A DNA stretch of 64,000 bases from an uncultured Ruminococcus sp. (GTDB taxonomy: Bacteria; Bacillota; Clostridia; Oscillospirales; Acutalibacteraceae): contig CAJUGO010000005.1 in assembly GCA_910585865.1 (NCBI GenBank), forward strand, positions 1 to 64,000. Direction: 5' to 3'. The notes beneath the pieces were generated by a model. The model ran no database searches. It worked only from the letters and a program-made list of their open reading frames with translations, and had not been told where the DNA came from. A program made the position numbers and the translations under genes. The first letter of the stretch is position 1. Every line of letters starts with the position of its first letter. Shown here piece by piece: positions 9,192-18,702 of the stretch.

Positions 9192-9408
9192 TGATATATT
9201 TTAAATAAATATCTGCTATTCTCTCTATAGGAAATACATGCAATAATTTGTCTGAAAAAAGATTTATTTGCAGCTAAAATTACATTTTTAGAATTTAAAT
9301 TGAATTTATACTATCATTTAGACGCGGCATGGTTTTTATAATGTAATTGAAAGTATTGTTAGTCAGAATATGATAATAAGTGTAATTTGTATTGTATGCT
9401 GCAATTGA

Positions 9409-9437
9409 TTGACTTGTGTTTTTGTAGATGTTATAAT
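9409..9437 (+). promoter_or_regulatory. Sigma-A-type promoter of the NRPS operon
   Basis: -35 TTGACT (9409-9414), 17-base spacer, -10 TATAAT (9432-9437), 76 bases before the NRPS start codon. Confidence 0.75.
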
Positions 9438-9513
9438 AAAATTACAAATACTATTTTGTGTTTTACGCTATTTATATTTAGTATAAAATTAAATTAGATT
9501 AGGAGTGAAAAGT

Positions 9514-12500
9514 ATGTCAAATAATAAATTTCCACTTTCAAAGACTGAATATGGCATTTATTTTGATTGTATATCGAATCCAGAAAGTACAGCTTATAAC
9601 TTGCCGTTTAGTATTGAAATGAACTGTGTTGATATAGACAAATTAAGCGATGCGATAAAGAGGGTAATTATTGCTCATCCATATTTAAACACTAAGTTTG
9701 CTCAAAACGAGATCGGTGATGTGTACAAATATCAAAGCAACGCCGAACCGCACATTTATAATAAAAAAGTTGATGATGATTTTAATGTGGAATCACTCAT
9801 ATCTCCCTTTGATTTAAACTGCGATACTCTATACAGAATTTATATTTTAGAGAAAACCGGCGGATGTATTTTGTTTTGTGATTTTCATCATACCATTTTT
9901 GACGGAACTTCAATTATTCTGTTTATCAATGAAGTAAACAGGGTCTATTCCGGCAGTTGTGCCGAAGCAGAAAGATTCACTGCTAATGATATTGCACAAG
10001 AGGAAATTCAAAGAATTTCGTCAGCAGATTTTATAAATGCAAAAAAATATTATAATGATGTTTTTGGAGTACTTGACTGTGACTCAACTCCAATTCGTGA
10101 CAAAAATGAGGATATAAAAAATACAAAAAAGATTATAAGAGTTCTTGACAGTATTGAAGAAAATGAAGTAAGATGCTTTGCTAAAAAGAATGGCATAAAG
10201 ACAAGTACGATCTTTAATGCTGTTTTCGGTTTTTTGCTTGCTAAGCAAACAGGTGCAAAAGAGTGTCTATATTCTACAATTTTTAACGGGCGTGACGAAC
10301 GAATTGCAAATTCATATGGTATGTTTGTAAAAACGCTGCCCGTTTACTGTAATATCTCAGAAACTGATGATATTGCAGAATATTTAAAAAATGTTGACAA
10401 TGAAATTGCAAAATCAAGAGAAAACAGTATTTATTCATATGCTGATGTTTGCAGCGATTTAAATATTAAATCAAATGTTTTGTTTGCATATCAGGGTGAT
10501 TACATAAAAGAGTGCGCGTTTTGCGGCAACCAAACAGAAGTTCAATATATAGATTCCCCTGATTCAAAGGAGCTTTGGACAATTAGTGTGTACCGTAACA
10601 AGGGTAAATTTGAGTTTCATTTTGAATACAGAGCCGATTTGTATGAAGATGATATTATGTTTTGTTTGATAGATGAATTTGATAAAGCACTTTGTGAATT
10701 TATGACTAAAAGTAAACTGTCACAGGTTTCATTGCTTTCTGAAAAATCAAAAAAGATGCTTGACAGTTTCAATGAAAATGAGTGTGAATATGACAGTTCA
10801 GTGAGTATAGTTGATTTGTTTAACAATCAGGTAAAGCTTACACCTGACAATACTGCTGTTGTTTATCTTGATAAAAAATATACTTATAAACAGGTTGATG
10901 AAATTTCAAATAATATTGCAGGATATCTCAGCGGACTTGGAATAGGAAGAGAGGATGTAGTTTCTGTATTAATTCCACGATGTGAATATATGGTGCTCGC
11001 CTCACTGGGTGTTTTAAAATCCGGTGCAGGTTATCAGCCACTTGATCCGTCATATCCTGTTGACAGACTTGAGTTTATGATGAAAGATGCGTCGGCAAAG
11101 CTTCTGATTGCAGATAGATTACTTATGGATAAAGTGCCGAACTATAATGGAAGAGTGCTGTATATAGAAGATATTCCTTCTTTACCGAATTGCGGCGAGC
11201 CAAAGAAATCACCGTTGCCTGAGGATCTCTTCATTATGCTTTACACATCAGGTTCTACAGGTGTGCCAAAGGGTGTTATGCTTGAGCATAGAAATTTGGT
11301 TGCATTTTGCAATTGTTATAAAAACAATTATAATCTTGATTCATCATCAAGAGTTGCGGCTTATGCAAGCTACGGCTTTGATGCAAACATGATGGACACA
11401 TATCCTGCGCTTATAAGTGGCGCCTGTGTTTACATTATTGACGAGTCAATCCGTCTTGATTTGCTGGAAATTGAAAAATATTTTAATGATAATCAAATTA
11501 CGCACAGTTTTATGACAACGCAGGTAGGAAGACAGTTTGCAATTGATTCAAACTGCAGATTTTTAAAATATTTATTAGTCGGCGGAGAAAAGCTCGTACC
11601 TGTTTTGCCGTCGGATAATTTTGCTTTTTATAATGTTTATGGGCCAACCGAATGTACGGTTTTTGTTACTTCCTATAATGTTGATAAAATGTACGACAGA
11701 ATACCGATAGGCAGAGCTCTGCATAATTTGAAACTTTATGTTGTAGACGAAAACGGAAATCGTTTGCCGGCAGGAATTCCGGGTGAACTGTGTATTTCAG
11801 GTCATCAGGTGGGAAGAGGATATTTAAACCGTCCCGATCAAAATAAAAAAGCCTTTACTGCCAATCCTTTTTGCAATAAAAAAGGATATGAAAGAATGTA
11901 TCATACAGGAGATATTGTAAGGCTGCTGCCAAACGGCTGTGTTGATTTTGTCGGCAGAAATGACGGTCAGGTAAAAATCAGAGGTTTCAGAATTGAGCTT
12001 ACGGAAGTTGAAGCAGTTATACGCAATTTTGACGGCATAAAAGATGCTACTGTAGTTGCTTTTGATGAAACCGGCGGAGGAAAATATATTGCAGCATATA
12101 TTGTTTCGGATGCGGAGATAAATATTAACGATTTAAATGAATATATTGCGTCAGTAAAACCTCCGTATATGGTGCCTGCAGTTACAATGCAAATTGATAA
12201 AATTCCCCTTAATCAGAATCAAAAGGTAAATAAAAAAGAATTGCCTGTTCCGGTGAAAAAAGCAGAGGAAATGGTTCCTGTGCAAAACAGCACGCAGCAA
12301 AAGATTTTTGATTGTATAGCAGATGTTATTGGTCACAGTAATTTTGGTATTACCACTGATATTTTTTATGCAGGACTTACATCAATTGGGTCAATAAAAC
12401 TTAATGTAATGCTGTCAAAAGCGTTTGATGTTGTTATTAAAATCAGTGATCTAAAAGATAATAATACAGTAAAAAAGCTGGAAGGATTTATACGTAACTC

Positions 12501-15500
12501 GACAAAAGCATCTGAGTATGATATTTTGGAGGATTATCCTATTTCTCAAACCCAAAACGGAATATTTGTTGAGTGTGTTGCAAATCCGGGCACAACAATA
12601 TACAATATTCCGTATTGCATAAAAATTTCAAAGAAAATTGATATTGAAAGGCTGAAAAATGCTGTTGAACAGGCTATAAATGCTCATGCATACATAAAAG
12701 CACAGCTTATTATGAATAAAAACGGCGAAATCAGAGCATTGCGCAAGGATGATTTACATCCGAACGTTGATGTTGTAACAACGGGCAGTCTGCCTAACGA
12801 CAGTGAACTTGTAGTGCCGTATAATCTTCTGAATTCGCCGCTTTATCGTATAGTTATATATATTACAGACGAAGATAATTATTTGCTGGTTGATTTTCAT
12901 CATATTATAAGCGATGGTACATCTCTCGGTATTTTCCTCAATGATATCAATAAAGCATACGGTGGCGAAAAACTGCAGAGTGAAACGTATACGGGATATG
13001 AGTTTGCTCTTGATGAGGAAAAATTAAGGAAAACTGATGTTTATATTAGAGCAAAAGAATATTGGAATTCCGTTTTTGCAGGCTGTGAAAGTGAATATTT
13101 ACTGCCTAAAGACAGCAAGACAGGAGTGCCGGGGCGTGGGGCTTTTGAAAGAAAATCAAGTATATCAGCAGATAAAATAAAAAAATATTGTGAAGAAAAT
13201 TCCATAACATTAAATGCCTTTTTTAACGCGGTGTTTGGTTTTGTGCTTGCAAAATTTAACTATAAGGAAGACTCTGTATATACTACTATTTATAACGGTA
13301 GAAGCGATTCCCGTCTTGAAAGTACAGCAGCAATGCTGGTAAAAACTTTCCCAGTGTATTGCAATGCTGACGGAGAAATTGGCGTTAATGATTTTATAAA
13401 AAGTATAGGTGAACAGATAGTAAACAGTATGTCTAATGACATTTATTCCTTTGCAGAAATATCAAAGGAGTTTGGCATAAAAGCAGATATTATGTTTGTA
13501 TATCAGGGTGACTCGTTTGAGTTTGATAATGTCGGAGGGGAAAAAGCTGAACCGGTATTGATTGAAATTAATATGCCTAAAGCTCCGATTTCTATTGATA
13601 TCTTCATGAAAAACAGTGAATTTGTTTTTGTCTGTGAATACAGAAACGACCTTTATAATGAAGAGACCATTGTTAATATAACAGAGTGTTTTGATGCAGC
13701 GGCAGACAGTTTTATGGAAAGCAATGTGCTAAAAGAAGTAAGCCTGCTTAACGACAGAGCTTGGGAGAAAATTCAAGAGTTTAATGCAACTGATGTTGAG
13801 ATTGAACGTACGACCTGCAATAAACTTTTTGAAAGACAAGTTGAATTGCATCCTGATAAAACAGCTGTAATTGCAAATAAAGAAAGTCTCACATACGGTG
13901 AGTTAAACGCAGCTGCAAACTGCATTGCAAATTCATTGATTGAAACTGGTGTTAAGTCAGATGATATGATAAGCGTAATGATGCCCCGTACCGTCTATGC
14001 TTACGCTGCAAGAGAGGGTATATTAAAGTCCGGGGGAGCATATGTTCCGCTTGATCCCAAATATCCTGATGACAGAATTTCGTATATTCTTTCAGACTCA
14101 AAATCAGAAATAATTGTAACAACACAGCAGTTTGCTCAGGAAAGAAACGACCTTTTTAAAAATGCAAATGTAAAAGTTTTAATTATTGAAGAACTTTTGA
14201 AGAACAAAAATACAAGCAATCCGGATCCCGATATTACGCCTGAAAACCTTTGCTATTGTATATATACATCAGGTTCAACAGGAAAGCCGAAGGGGGTAAT
14301 GATTGAGCATCACTCACTTGTTAATTTTGTCCATTATAACAAGTATAATCAGCAGGCACAGGAATACTGTGAAAATATGACGGTTTCGCTTGCATTGGCA
14401 GCTTTGACATTTGATGTGTCCGTGCTTGAGGAAGCAATGCCGCTTTACCACGGCGCAACAGTTGCCATGGCGAATGAAGATGAAATAAACAACCCAATGC
14501 TTCTTGCGAAAATGCTTGAGAAAAACAAGGTTGATGTAATGAAATGTACACCTTCATATATGAACAATATGCTTGATATTCCCGATATTCAAAAAGTGCT
14601 TGCTAACATGAAAGCAATTGATATCGGTGCTGAAGCATTTCCTGCTCCATTATATGATAAAATGCGCAAGGCTGGCATTACTGCAAAAATATATAACGGA
14701 TACGGTCCTACTGAGGCAACAATAACAACCTCAATAGACTATCTTGAAAGCAATCATATTACGATTGGCAGACCTCTCTGCAATACAAAAGTATTGATGC
14801 TTGATAAGTACAGAAATATTCTGCCTGCAGGGGTTCCTGGCGAACTTACGATTCTGGGAGAATGCGTCGGCAGAGGTTATGCAGGCAACGAAGCGATGAC
14901 AAAGGATAGATTTATTTCGTTTGCGGGTATGCCTGCATACAGAAGCGGCGACCTTGCAAGCTGGTCATTTGACGGAAAAATTAACTTCTTCGGAAGAATG
15001 GATAATCAGGTTAAGTTGCGTGGTTTGCGTGTTGAACTTGATGAAATCGAAAATGTAATGAATGAATACTCTACAGTTTTGAGAAGTGTTGTTCTTGTTA
15101 AAGAAAATGAAAAAGCCGGTCAGTTTTTATGCGGATATTTTACAGGCAGTGAAGCAGTCAATAAAGATAAACTGACAGAGCATATGAAAAAATCACTTAC
15201 TCATTATATGATTCCAAGTGTACTTATTCAACTTGACAGCCTGCCTCTTAACAATAACGGCAAGGTTGATAAAAAGGCACTGCCTGAACCTGAATTTGAA
15301 ATGCCGAAGAGAGCATTTACACCTCCGCAAACAGAACTTCAAAAGCATCTTTGTGAAATGTTTGAATCGGCTCTTAATTTAAGTCCTATAGGTATTGATG
15401 ACGACTTTTTTGAAATTGGCGGCACTTCACTTTCTGCATCAAAGATTGCAATGCGTGCGATGATGGAAAAACTTCCTATAGCATTTGCTGATATTTTTGA

Positions 15501-16779
15501 AAATCCAACTGTCGAAAAACTTGAAAGATTTATAATTAATAAAAATAAAAAATCATCGATAAAAGATGATTCGGATAAGCAAGACGAAGTTGTATTAGAC
15601 GGAGCAGAAAAGGCGTTAATGTATAATACAGCGGATAATGCAGACCAGGTGGTATATACAGATATAGGAAATGTGTTGCTTACAGGAGCAACAGGATTTT
15701 TGGGGATACATATTTTAAAAGAAATTATTGACCACACAAATTCAAAGGTTTATTGCCTTATCAGAAAGGGCAAGGCTCAGGATGTTGAAACAAGAATGAA
15801 AAGTATGCTTGTTTATTACTTTGAAGATGCGATGGATGATTTGTTTGACAGCCGTATTTTTGTGATTGACGGTGATATCACTGACAAAGAAACTGTTATG
15901 GCACTGAAAAAATACGATTTTAACACTCTTATTAACTGTGCGGCTTGTGTCAAGCACTTTGCTAATGATGATATTCTAGACAGGATAAATGTTCAGGGTG
16001 TCAAAAACCTCATAGAGCTTTGTAAATCCGCAAAGAGAAGACTTGTTCAGATTTCAACAGTAAGCGTTGCGGGCGAGAATATTAATAATCAGCTTCCGGT
16101 TGAAAAGGTGATTTTTGAAAACGAGCTTTATTTTGGTCAGGATTTATCAAATAAATATGTTAATACAAAATTCAGAGCTGAAGAAGCTATACTAAAAGCA
16201 ATTGCCGATGAAGGCCTTGATGGAAAGATTATTCGTGTAGGCAATTTAATGAGCAGGCAGTCGGACGGAGAGTTTCAGATTAATTCCATTACAAACGGAT
16301 TTATGAGAAATCTCAGAGCATATGCTGCTATTGGAAAATTTCCAGTATCTCAAATGGATAATGCTGCAGAATTTTCACCTATAGACTGCACCGCACGCTC
16401 AATTATGTGTTTGTCAGGTACTAACAAACAGTTCACCGTGTATCATTCATGCAATGGGCACAAGGTTGAAATGGGAGATGTAATTGCCTGTTTGAATAAT
16501 TATGGTATAAAGGTAGATGTGGTAAGCGACAGTGAATTCAGTTCGGCTATGATGTCTGCTATGAAGGATGAAAGCAAAAATATGCTTATTTCAGGTCTTA
16601 TTTCGTATCTGGATTCTGACAGTGAAAAGACACGTTCTTATGTCGGATACAACAATACTTTTACAACCAAGGCGCTGTATATGTTGAACTTTAAATGGCC
16701 TATTACTGATGAAAAGTACTTAACAAAAGCAATAAAATCGCTTGACACATTGGGATATTTTGACGGAAGGTTTGAATGA
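9514..16779 (+). CDS. Dimodular NRPS with terminal reductase (C-A-T-C-A-T-R)
   Basis: A 2421-residue nonribosomal peptide synthetase; ATG follows AGGAG by 8 bases. Domains: condensation 1 (HHxxxDG at 125-131), adenylation 1 (LYTSGSTG near 576), carrier 1 (pantetheine Ser957), condensation 2 (HHxxxDG 1129-1135), adenylation 2 (YTSGSTGKPKG near 1583), carrier 2 (Ser1972), and a thioester reductase (GATGFLG at 2058-2064, YxxxK in NKYVNTKF). A leading C domain suggests N-acylation of the first residue. The reductase should release an N-acyl dipeptide aldehyde or a cyclised pyrazinone. Hand-read pocket residues: A1 D-A-M-S-L-G-V-V-F; A2 D-V-L-K-D-G-G-I-T. The Lys in A2 suggests an acidic substrate (tentative). 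No phosphopantetheinyl transferase gene is nearby. The exporter gene starts one base after its stop. Confidence 0.93.
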   Translation: MSNNKFPLSKTEYGIYFDCISNPESTAYNLPFSIEMNCVDIDKLSDAIKRVIIAHPYLNTKFAQNEIGDVYKYQSNAEPHIYNKKVDDDFNVESLISPFDLNCDTLYRIYILEKTGGCILFCDFHHTIFDGTSIILFINEVNRVYSGSCAEAERFTANDIAQEEIQRISSADFINAKKYYNDVFGVLDCDSTPIRDKNEDIKNTKKIIRVLDSIEENEVRCFAKKNGIKTSTIFNAVFGFLLAKQTGAKECLYSTIFNGRDERIANSYGMFVKTLPVYCNISETDDIAEYLKNVDNEIAKSRENSIYSYADVCSDLNIKSNVLFAYQGDYIKECAFCGNQTEVQYIDSPDSKELWTISVYRNKGKFEFHFEYRADLYEDDIMFCLIDEFDKALCEFMTKSKLSQVSLLSEKSKKMLDSFNENECEYDSSVSIVDLFNNQVKLTPDNTAVVYLDKKYTYKQVDEISNNIAGYLSGLGIGREDVVSVLIPRCEYMVLASLGVLKSGAGYQPLDPSYPVDRLEFMMKDASAKLLIADRLLMDKVPNYNGRVLYIEDIPSLPNCGEPKKSPLPEDLFIMLYTSGSTGVPKGVMLEHRNLVAFCNCYKNNYNLDSSSRVAAYASYGFDANMMDTYPALISGACVYIIDESIRLDLLEIEKYFNDNQITHSFMTTQVGRQFAIDSNCRFLKYLLVGGEKLVPVLPSDNFAFYNVYGPTECTVFVTSYNVDKMYDRIPIGRALHNLKLYVVDENGNRLPAGIPGELCISGHQVGRGYLNRPDQNKKAFTANPFCNKKGYERMYHTGDIVRLLPNGCVDFVGRNDGQVKIRGFRIELTEVEAVIRNFDGIKDATVVAFDETGGGKYIAAYIVSDAEININDLNEYIASVKPPYMVPAVTMQIDKIPLNQNQKVNKKELPVPVKKAEEMVPVQNSTQQKIFDCIADVIGHSNFGITTDIFYAGLTSIGSIKLNVMLSKAFDVVIKISDLKDNNTVKKLEGFIRNSTKASEYDILEDYPISQTQNGIFVECVANPGTTIYNIPYCIKISKKIDIERLKNAVEQAINAHAYIKAQLIMNKNGEIRALRKDDLHPNVDVVTTGSLPNDSELVVPYNLLNSPLYRIVIYITDEDNYLLVDFHHIISDGTSLGIFLNDINKAYGGEKLQSETYTGYEFALDEEKLRKTDVYIRAKEYWNSVFAGCESEYLLPKDSKTGVPGRGAFERKSSISADKIKKYCEENSITLNAFFNAVFGFVLAKFNYKEDSVYTTIYNGRSDSRLESTAAMLVKTFPVYCNADGEIGVNDFIKSIGEQIVNSMSNDIYSFAEISKEFGIKADIMFVYQGDSFEFDNVGGEKAEPVLIEINMPKAPISIDIFMKNSEFVFVCEYRNDLYNEETIVNITECFDAAADSFMESNVLKEVSLLNDRAWEKIQEFNATDVEIERTTCNKLFERQVELHPDKTAVIANKESLTYGELNAAANCIANSLIETGVKSDDMISVMMPRTVYAYAAREGILKSGGAYVPLDPKYPDDRISYILSDSKSEIIVTTQQFAQERNDLFKNANVKVLIIEELLKNKNTSNPDPDITPENLCYCIYTSGSTGKPKGVMIEHHSLVNFVHYNKYNQQAQEYCENMTVSLALAALTFDVSVLEEAMPLYHGATVAMANEDEINNPMLLAKMLEKNKVDVMKCTPSYMNNMLDIPDIQKVLANMKAIDIGAEAFPAPLYDKMRKAGITAKIYNGYGPTEATITTSIDYLESNHITIGRPLCNTKVLMLDKYRNILPAGVPGELTILGECVGRGYAGNEAMTKDRFISFAGMPAYRSGDLASWSFDGKINFFGRMDNQVKLRGLRVELDEIENVMNEYSTVLRSVVLVKENEKAGQFLCGYFTGSEAVNKDKLTEHMKKSLTHYMIPSVLIQLDSLPLNNNGKVDKKALPEPEFEMPKRAFTPPQTELQKHLCEMFESALNLSPIGIDDDFFEIGGTSLSASKIAMRAMMEKLPIAFADIFENPTVEKLERFIINKNKKSSIKDDSDKQDEVVLDGAEKALMYNTADNADQVVYTDIGNVLLTGATGFLGIHILKEIIDHTNSKVYCLIRKGKAQDVETRMKSMLVYYFEDAMDDLFDSRIFVIDGDITDKETVMALKKYDFNTLINCAACVKHFANDDILDRINVQGVKNLIELCKSAKRRLVQISTVSVAGENINNQLPVEKVIFENELYFGQDLSNKYVNTKFRAEEAILKAIADEGLDGKIIRVGNLMSRQSDGEFQINSITNGFMRNLRAYAAIGKFPVSQMDNAAEFSPIDCTARSIMCLSGTNKQFTVYHSCNGHKVEMGDVIACLNNYGIKVDVVSDSEFSSAMMSAMKDESKNMLISGLISYLDSDSEKTRSYVGYNNTFTTKALYMLNFKWPITDEKYLTKAIKSLDTLGYFDGRFE

Positions 16780-16780
16780 T

Positions 16781-18547
16781 ATGCACAGCCGAAATGATTA
16801 TTTAATAAAACACAAACTGTATCAGTATCTTTTACCCGGCATTTTAATGACAGTTGCTATGCAGCTTGGAAACACAGTTGACAGCATACTGGTTGGAAAT
16901 GCACTTGACTATAACGCAGTTTCGGCAATACAGTCAACTGTTCCTGCCTTGTTTTTAATGCAGAGTCCCGCATTCCTTTTGGGAGCAGGCGGCGCATCTG
17001 TGGCAGCAGTGTATTTGGGTAAACGGGACATTAAAAAGGCGTCCCGTACGTTTTCTGCTACTTTAGTGTTTGGTATATTGATATCTTTAGTATTTGTAAT
17101 ATCAGCTCCATTTTTATCATCGCCGATTGCACGCATACTTGCCGTTACAGATGAGCTGACTGCTTTGGCGCAACCATATATATTTGTGAATATGGCAGGC
17201 TTACCATTCTTAATAATGGCTATAATTCTTTCAAACTATATTAATGTTGACAATAATCCCAAACTCGGATGTACAATGTTTATTATTGCCAATGCAGTTA
17301 ATTTGTCTTTAGATTATTATTTTTTGTATTATACAGATTTAAAAATGTATGGAGCTGCACTTTCGACTATTATTGGATATGGTGTTGGATTAATAATTAT
17401 CATTCCATATGCTATGTCTAAAAGACGTATGCTGAAATTTAAATTGAAAAATGTGTTTGATTTTAAATTGCTTGCCGAATCCTCAAAAACAGGCTTGTCA
17501 GCAGCATTGGTGCTTGTAATGAAGGCAATAAATAATCTTGTATTAAATATAATTGTCATAAATGTGCTTGGTCAAAGTATGTTCGGAATATACTCCATTT
17601 GTATTAATTCTGTGTTTTTTGCTGAGCTTTTTGCTGGGGGAATTCTTGGGCTTATTCCAACTATTGCAGGTGTGCTATATGGGGAAAAAGATTATTTCGG
17701 AATACGTGTTCTTGCAAAAAAGGTTGCCGTAATCAGTTGTATTGTTATATCGGTATTAATTGGAATATTTATGGCAGTACCAAATTTATTTACAATAATG
17801 TATGGATTGGATGATCCGGAGCTTTTGCCGACGGCAGAGGTTTGCCTGAGGATTTTCAGTATTTGTTTTCTTCCATATGCATTTAACAAGTTTATGCAGA
17901 ATTACTATCAAACCATATTAAATCCTTTTTTGGCATCACTCAATACAATTTTGCAGGGATTCATAATTTCAGTACCGGTTTCTCTGATTATGCTTAATTT
18001 ATTTGGGGTATACGGACTTTGTCTTTCAATGTTTGTCAGCGAGGTATTAACAGTATTAATAGTAACAATTGTTAGAATTATAGGGCAAAATAAGAAAAAG
18101 TTTCCACAAAAAGGGATTCTTCTTATTCCGGACAAAGATTCGGGGAACTATGTCGATTGCACAATTTGCGGTAACGAAGAAGATTCGGTAGAGCTTTCAA
18201 AAAAGCTAATAGATTTTTGTGTAAATAATTCAATTGATAAAAAAACAGCAAATATTGTAGGTATTGCTGCCGAAGAAATTACAGCAAATATTTTAAAATA
18301 CGGTTATACGGATAAAAGCAGAAATTACATTGATGTTTGTCTTTCAAAACTCGATGAAAAGTTAATATTGAGAATACGTGATGATGGAATACCTTTTAAT
18401 CCTACGGAATATAGGCAGGAAGATGAGGGTTCCGGCTTGATGACAGGAGGTATAAATCTTGTTAGAAGTATGTCAAGTGCCTTTAAGTATATGAGGACAA
18501 TAAATTTAAATAATACGATTATTGAAATAAAACTAAGCACTAATTAA
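16781..18547 (+). CDS. MATE-family exporter fused to an RsbW-like ATPase domain
   Basis: A 588-residue fusion. Residues about 1-455 form a 12-helix MATE multidrug/metabolite transporter (N-terminal part QLGNTVDSILVGN). Residues about 468-588 form a GHKL ATPase of the RsbW/SpoIIAB anti-sigma kinase type, with an N-box (AAEEITANILKYGY), DDGIPFNP and a degenerate glycine box (EGSGLMTGGINLV). The start is ATG 16781, one base after the NRPS stop and 10 bases after GGAAGG, so it is translationally coupled to the NRPS and probably exports its product. The kinase domain suggests control by the STAS protein at 20882 and the phosphatase at 18703. MATE proteins normally lack such a tail. Confidence 0.88.
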   Translation: MHSRNDYLIKHKLYQYLLPGILMTVAMQLGNTVDSILVGNALDYNAVSAIQSTVPALFLMQSPAFLLGAGGASVAAVYLGKRDIKKASRTFSATLVFGILISLVFVISAPFLSSPIARILAVTDELTALAQPYIFVNMAGLPFLIMAIILSNYINVDNNPKLGCTMFIIANAVNLSLDYYFLYYTDLKMYGAALSTIIGYGVGLIIIIPYAMSKRRMLKFKLKNVFDFKLLAESSKTGLSAALVLVMKAINNLVLNIIVINVLGQSMFGIYSICINSVFFAELFAGGILGLIPTIAGVLYGEKDYFGIRVLAKKVAVISCIVISVLIGIFMAVPNLFTIMYGLDDPELLPTAEVCLRIFSICFLPYAFNKFMQNYYQTILNPFLASLNTILQGFIISVPVSLIMLNLFGVYGLCLSMFVSEVLTVLIVTIVRIIGQNKKKFPQKGILLIPDKDSGNYVDCTICGNEEDSVELSKKLIDFCVNNSIDKKTANIVGIAAEEITANILKYGYTDKSRNYIDVCLSKLDEKLILRIRDDGIPFNPTEYRQEDEGSGLMTGGINLVRSMSSAFKYMRTINLNNTIIEIKLSTN

Positions 18548-18654
18548 AAGTGTATGTACTTTCGGAATATTTCGATTTTGAACAGTATTTGGTTAAATTT
18601 TATTGAAACGTAATAACCGGGACTTCTCGAATAATTTTATTTAAACTTATTTGT

Positions 18655-18660
18655 TATAAT
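18655..18660 (+). promoter_or_regulatory. Possible -10 element before the phosphatase gene
   Basis: TATAAT preceded by TTGT lies 42 bases before the start codon, but no good -35 is visible 17 bases upstream. The 155-base gap after the exporter gene leaves room for an internal promoter. Confidence 0.35.
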
Positions 18661-18702
18661 ATTATTCTGTCCAGATAGACTGATATTTCCGGAGGAGAAG
18701 CT

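Noticed and set aside
15339..15737. 132-codon minus-strand ORF
   Set aside because: Shadow of the NRPS carrier/reductase region.
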